Assembly: GCA_035578175.1 (NCBI GenBank)
Contig: JAQMRL010000003.1
Location: 87,336,469 to 87,400,468, forward strand
DNA: 64,000 nucleotides
From: Catonia carolina
Lineage: Eukaryota > Arthropoda > Insecta > Hemiptera > Achilidae
Direction of reading: 5' to 3'
The position numbers and the translations under genes are program-made. Position 1 is the first letter of the stretch. Each line of letters starts with the position of its first letter. The notes under the pieces are model-generated. The model did no database searches. It was not told the origin of the DNA and saw only the letters and a program-made list of their open reading frames with translations. Positions 63,766 to 64,000 of this stretch are shown here, one piece after another.

Positions 63766-64000
63766 CTGAGCAAGACATTCATCTACATTAGTATTGTCTT
63801 GTATGTACTGCAGTAGCGCAGTGTATGTAATCAGTAATGAAACAGCATGCCTACAAATTTCTATGGGTGTTGAAATTTTCTACAACACGCTGACTGTACA
63901 TCTAACTGTTGGTTGGAGGGGTATGCAGGGTCAAAGTCAAGTATGCACATGGGTAGCCTAGCGTTCACAGCAACTGAAACGAGTAATATGCAATGGTTAC
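63766..64000. other. Right edge, no feature recognised
   Basis: Still within the presumed intron of gene B. No exon or repeat was seen. Confidence 0.5.

Noticed and set aside
59755..64000. Fourth-repeat exon of gene B
   Set aside because: Looked for an EIA.NP..(Y/F)LAKRL-like segment with flanking splice sites and saw none. The exon is probably beyond the window.

Overview
This window looks like nuclear DNA from an insect, most likely a sap-sucking hemipteran. It is very AT-rich, has GT-AG introns of kilobase length, and is packed with arthropod transposons: mariner, Tc1, DD41D/rosa-like, piggyBac-like TTAA elements, pogo/Tigger, LINEs, Ty3/gypsy, Penelope-like elements and tRNA-derived SINEs. 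The order is an inference. It rests on the two secreted annexin-like genes; from memory, annexin-like proteins have been reported from planthopper saliva. No species can be named from the sequence alone.

Layout. 1-8.2 kb is repeats: a piggyBac-like TTAA element carrying a nested DD41D transposon, then an inverted pair of the window's commonest repeat (called R1 here) around a fragment resembling a Merlin transposase, then more R1 copies and SINEs. 8.5-11.7 kb (minus strand) is an intronless, unbroken 1,093-codon plasma-membrane Ca2+-ATPase, probably a retrogene. 12-24.5 kb is repeats again, including a 1-kb hairpin element, a Penelope-like element and a 2.5-kb DD41D transposon with about 460-bp inverted repeats.

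24.6-40.9 kb (minus) and 45.8-59.8 kb (plus, running out of the window) hold two spliced paralogues arranged head to head. Each begins with a small exon encoding a signal peptide, followed by a CPxxxC motif and annexin-like repeats, with matching intron phases. One large exon is exactly 208 bp in both. Eight exons of the minus gene join in frame into 332 codons lacking only a short C-terminal end. Seven exons of the plus gene join in frame up to about repeat 3. Annexins are normally leaderless cytosolic proteins, so a divergent pair of secreted, diverged annexins is the main biological point of the window.

The introns are full of transposons. Two acceptors of the plus gene lie directly against transposon ends. 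The 4.9-kb divergent spacer holds a Tc1 element and a LINE remnant. Penelope-like repeats at 21.5, 34.2 and 48.9-50.3 kb carry a recurring 41-nt motif that folds as a hammerhead ribozyme with compensatory changes. The stretch 60.0-62.4 kb is a mariner cleanly split at TTAA by a piggyBac-like element. I see no canonical tRNA or rRNA gene, CRISPR array or bacterial-type operon.
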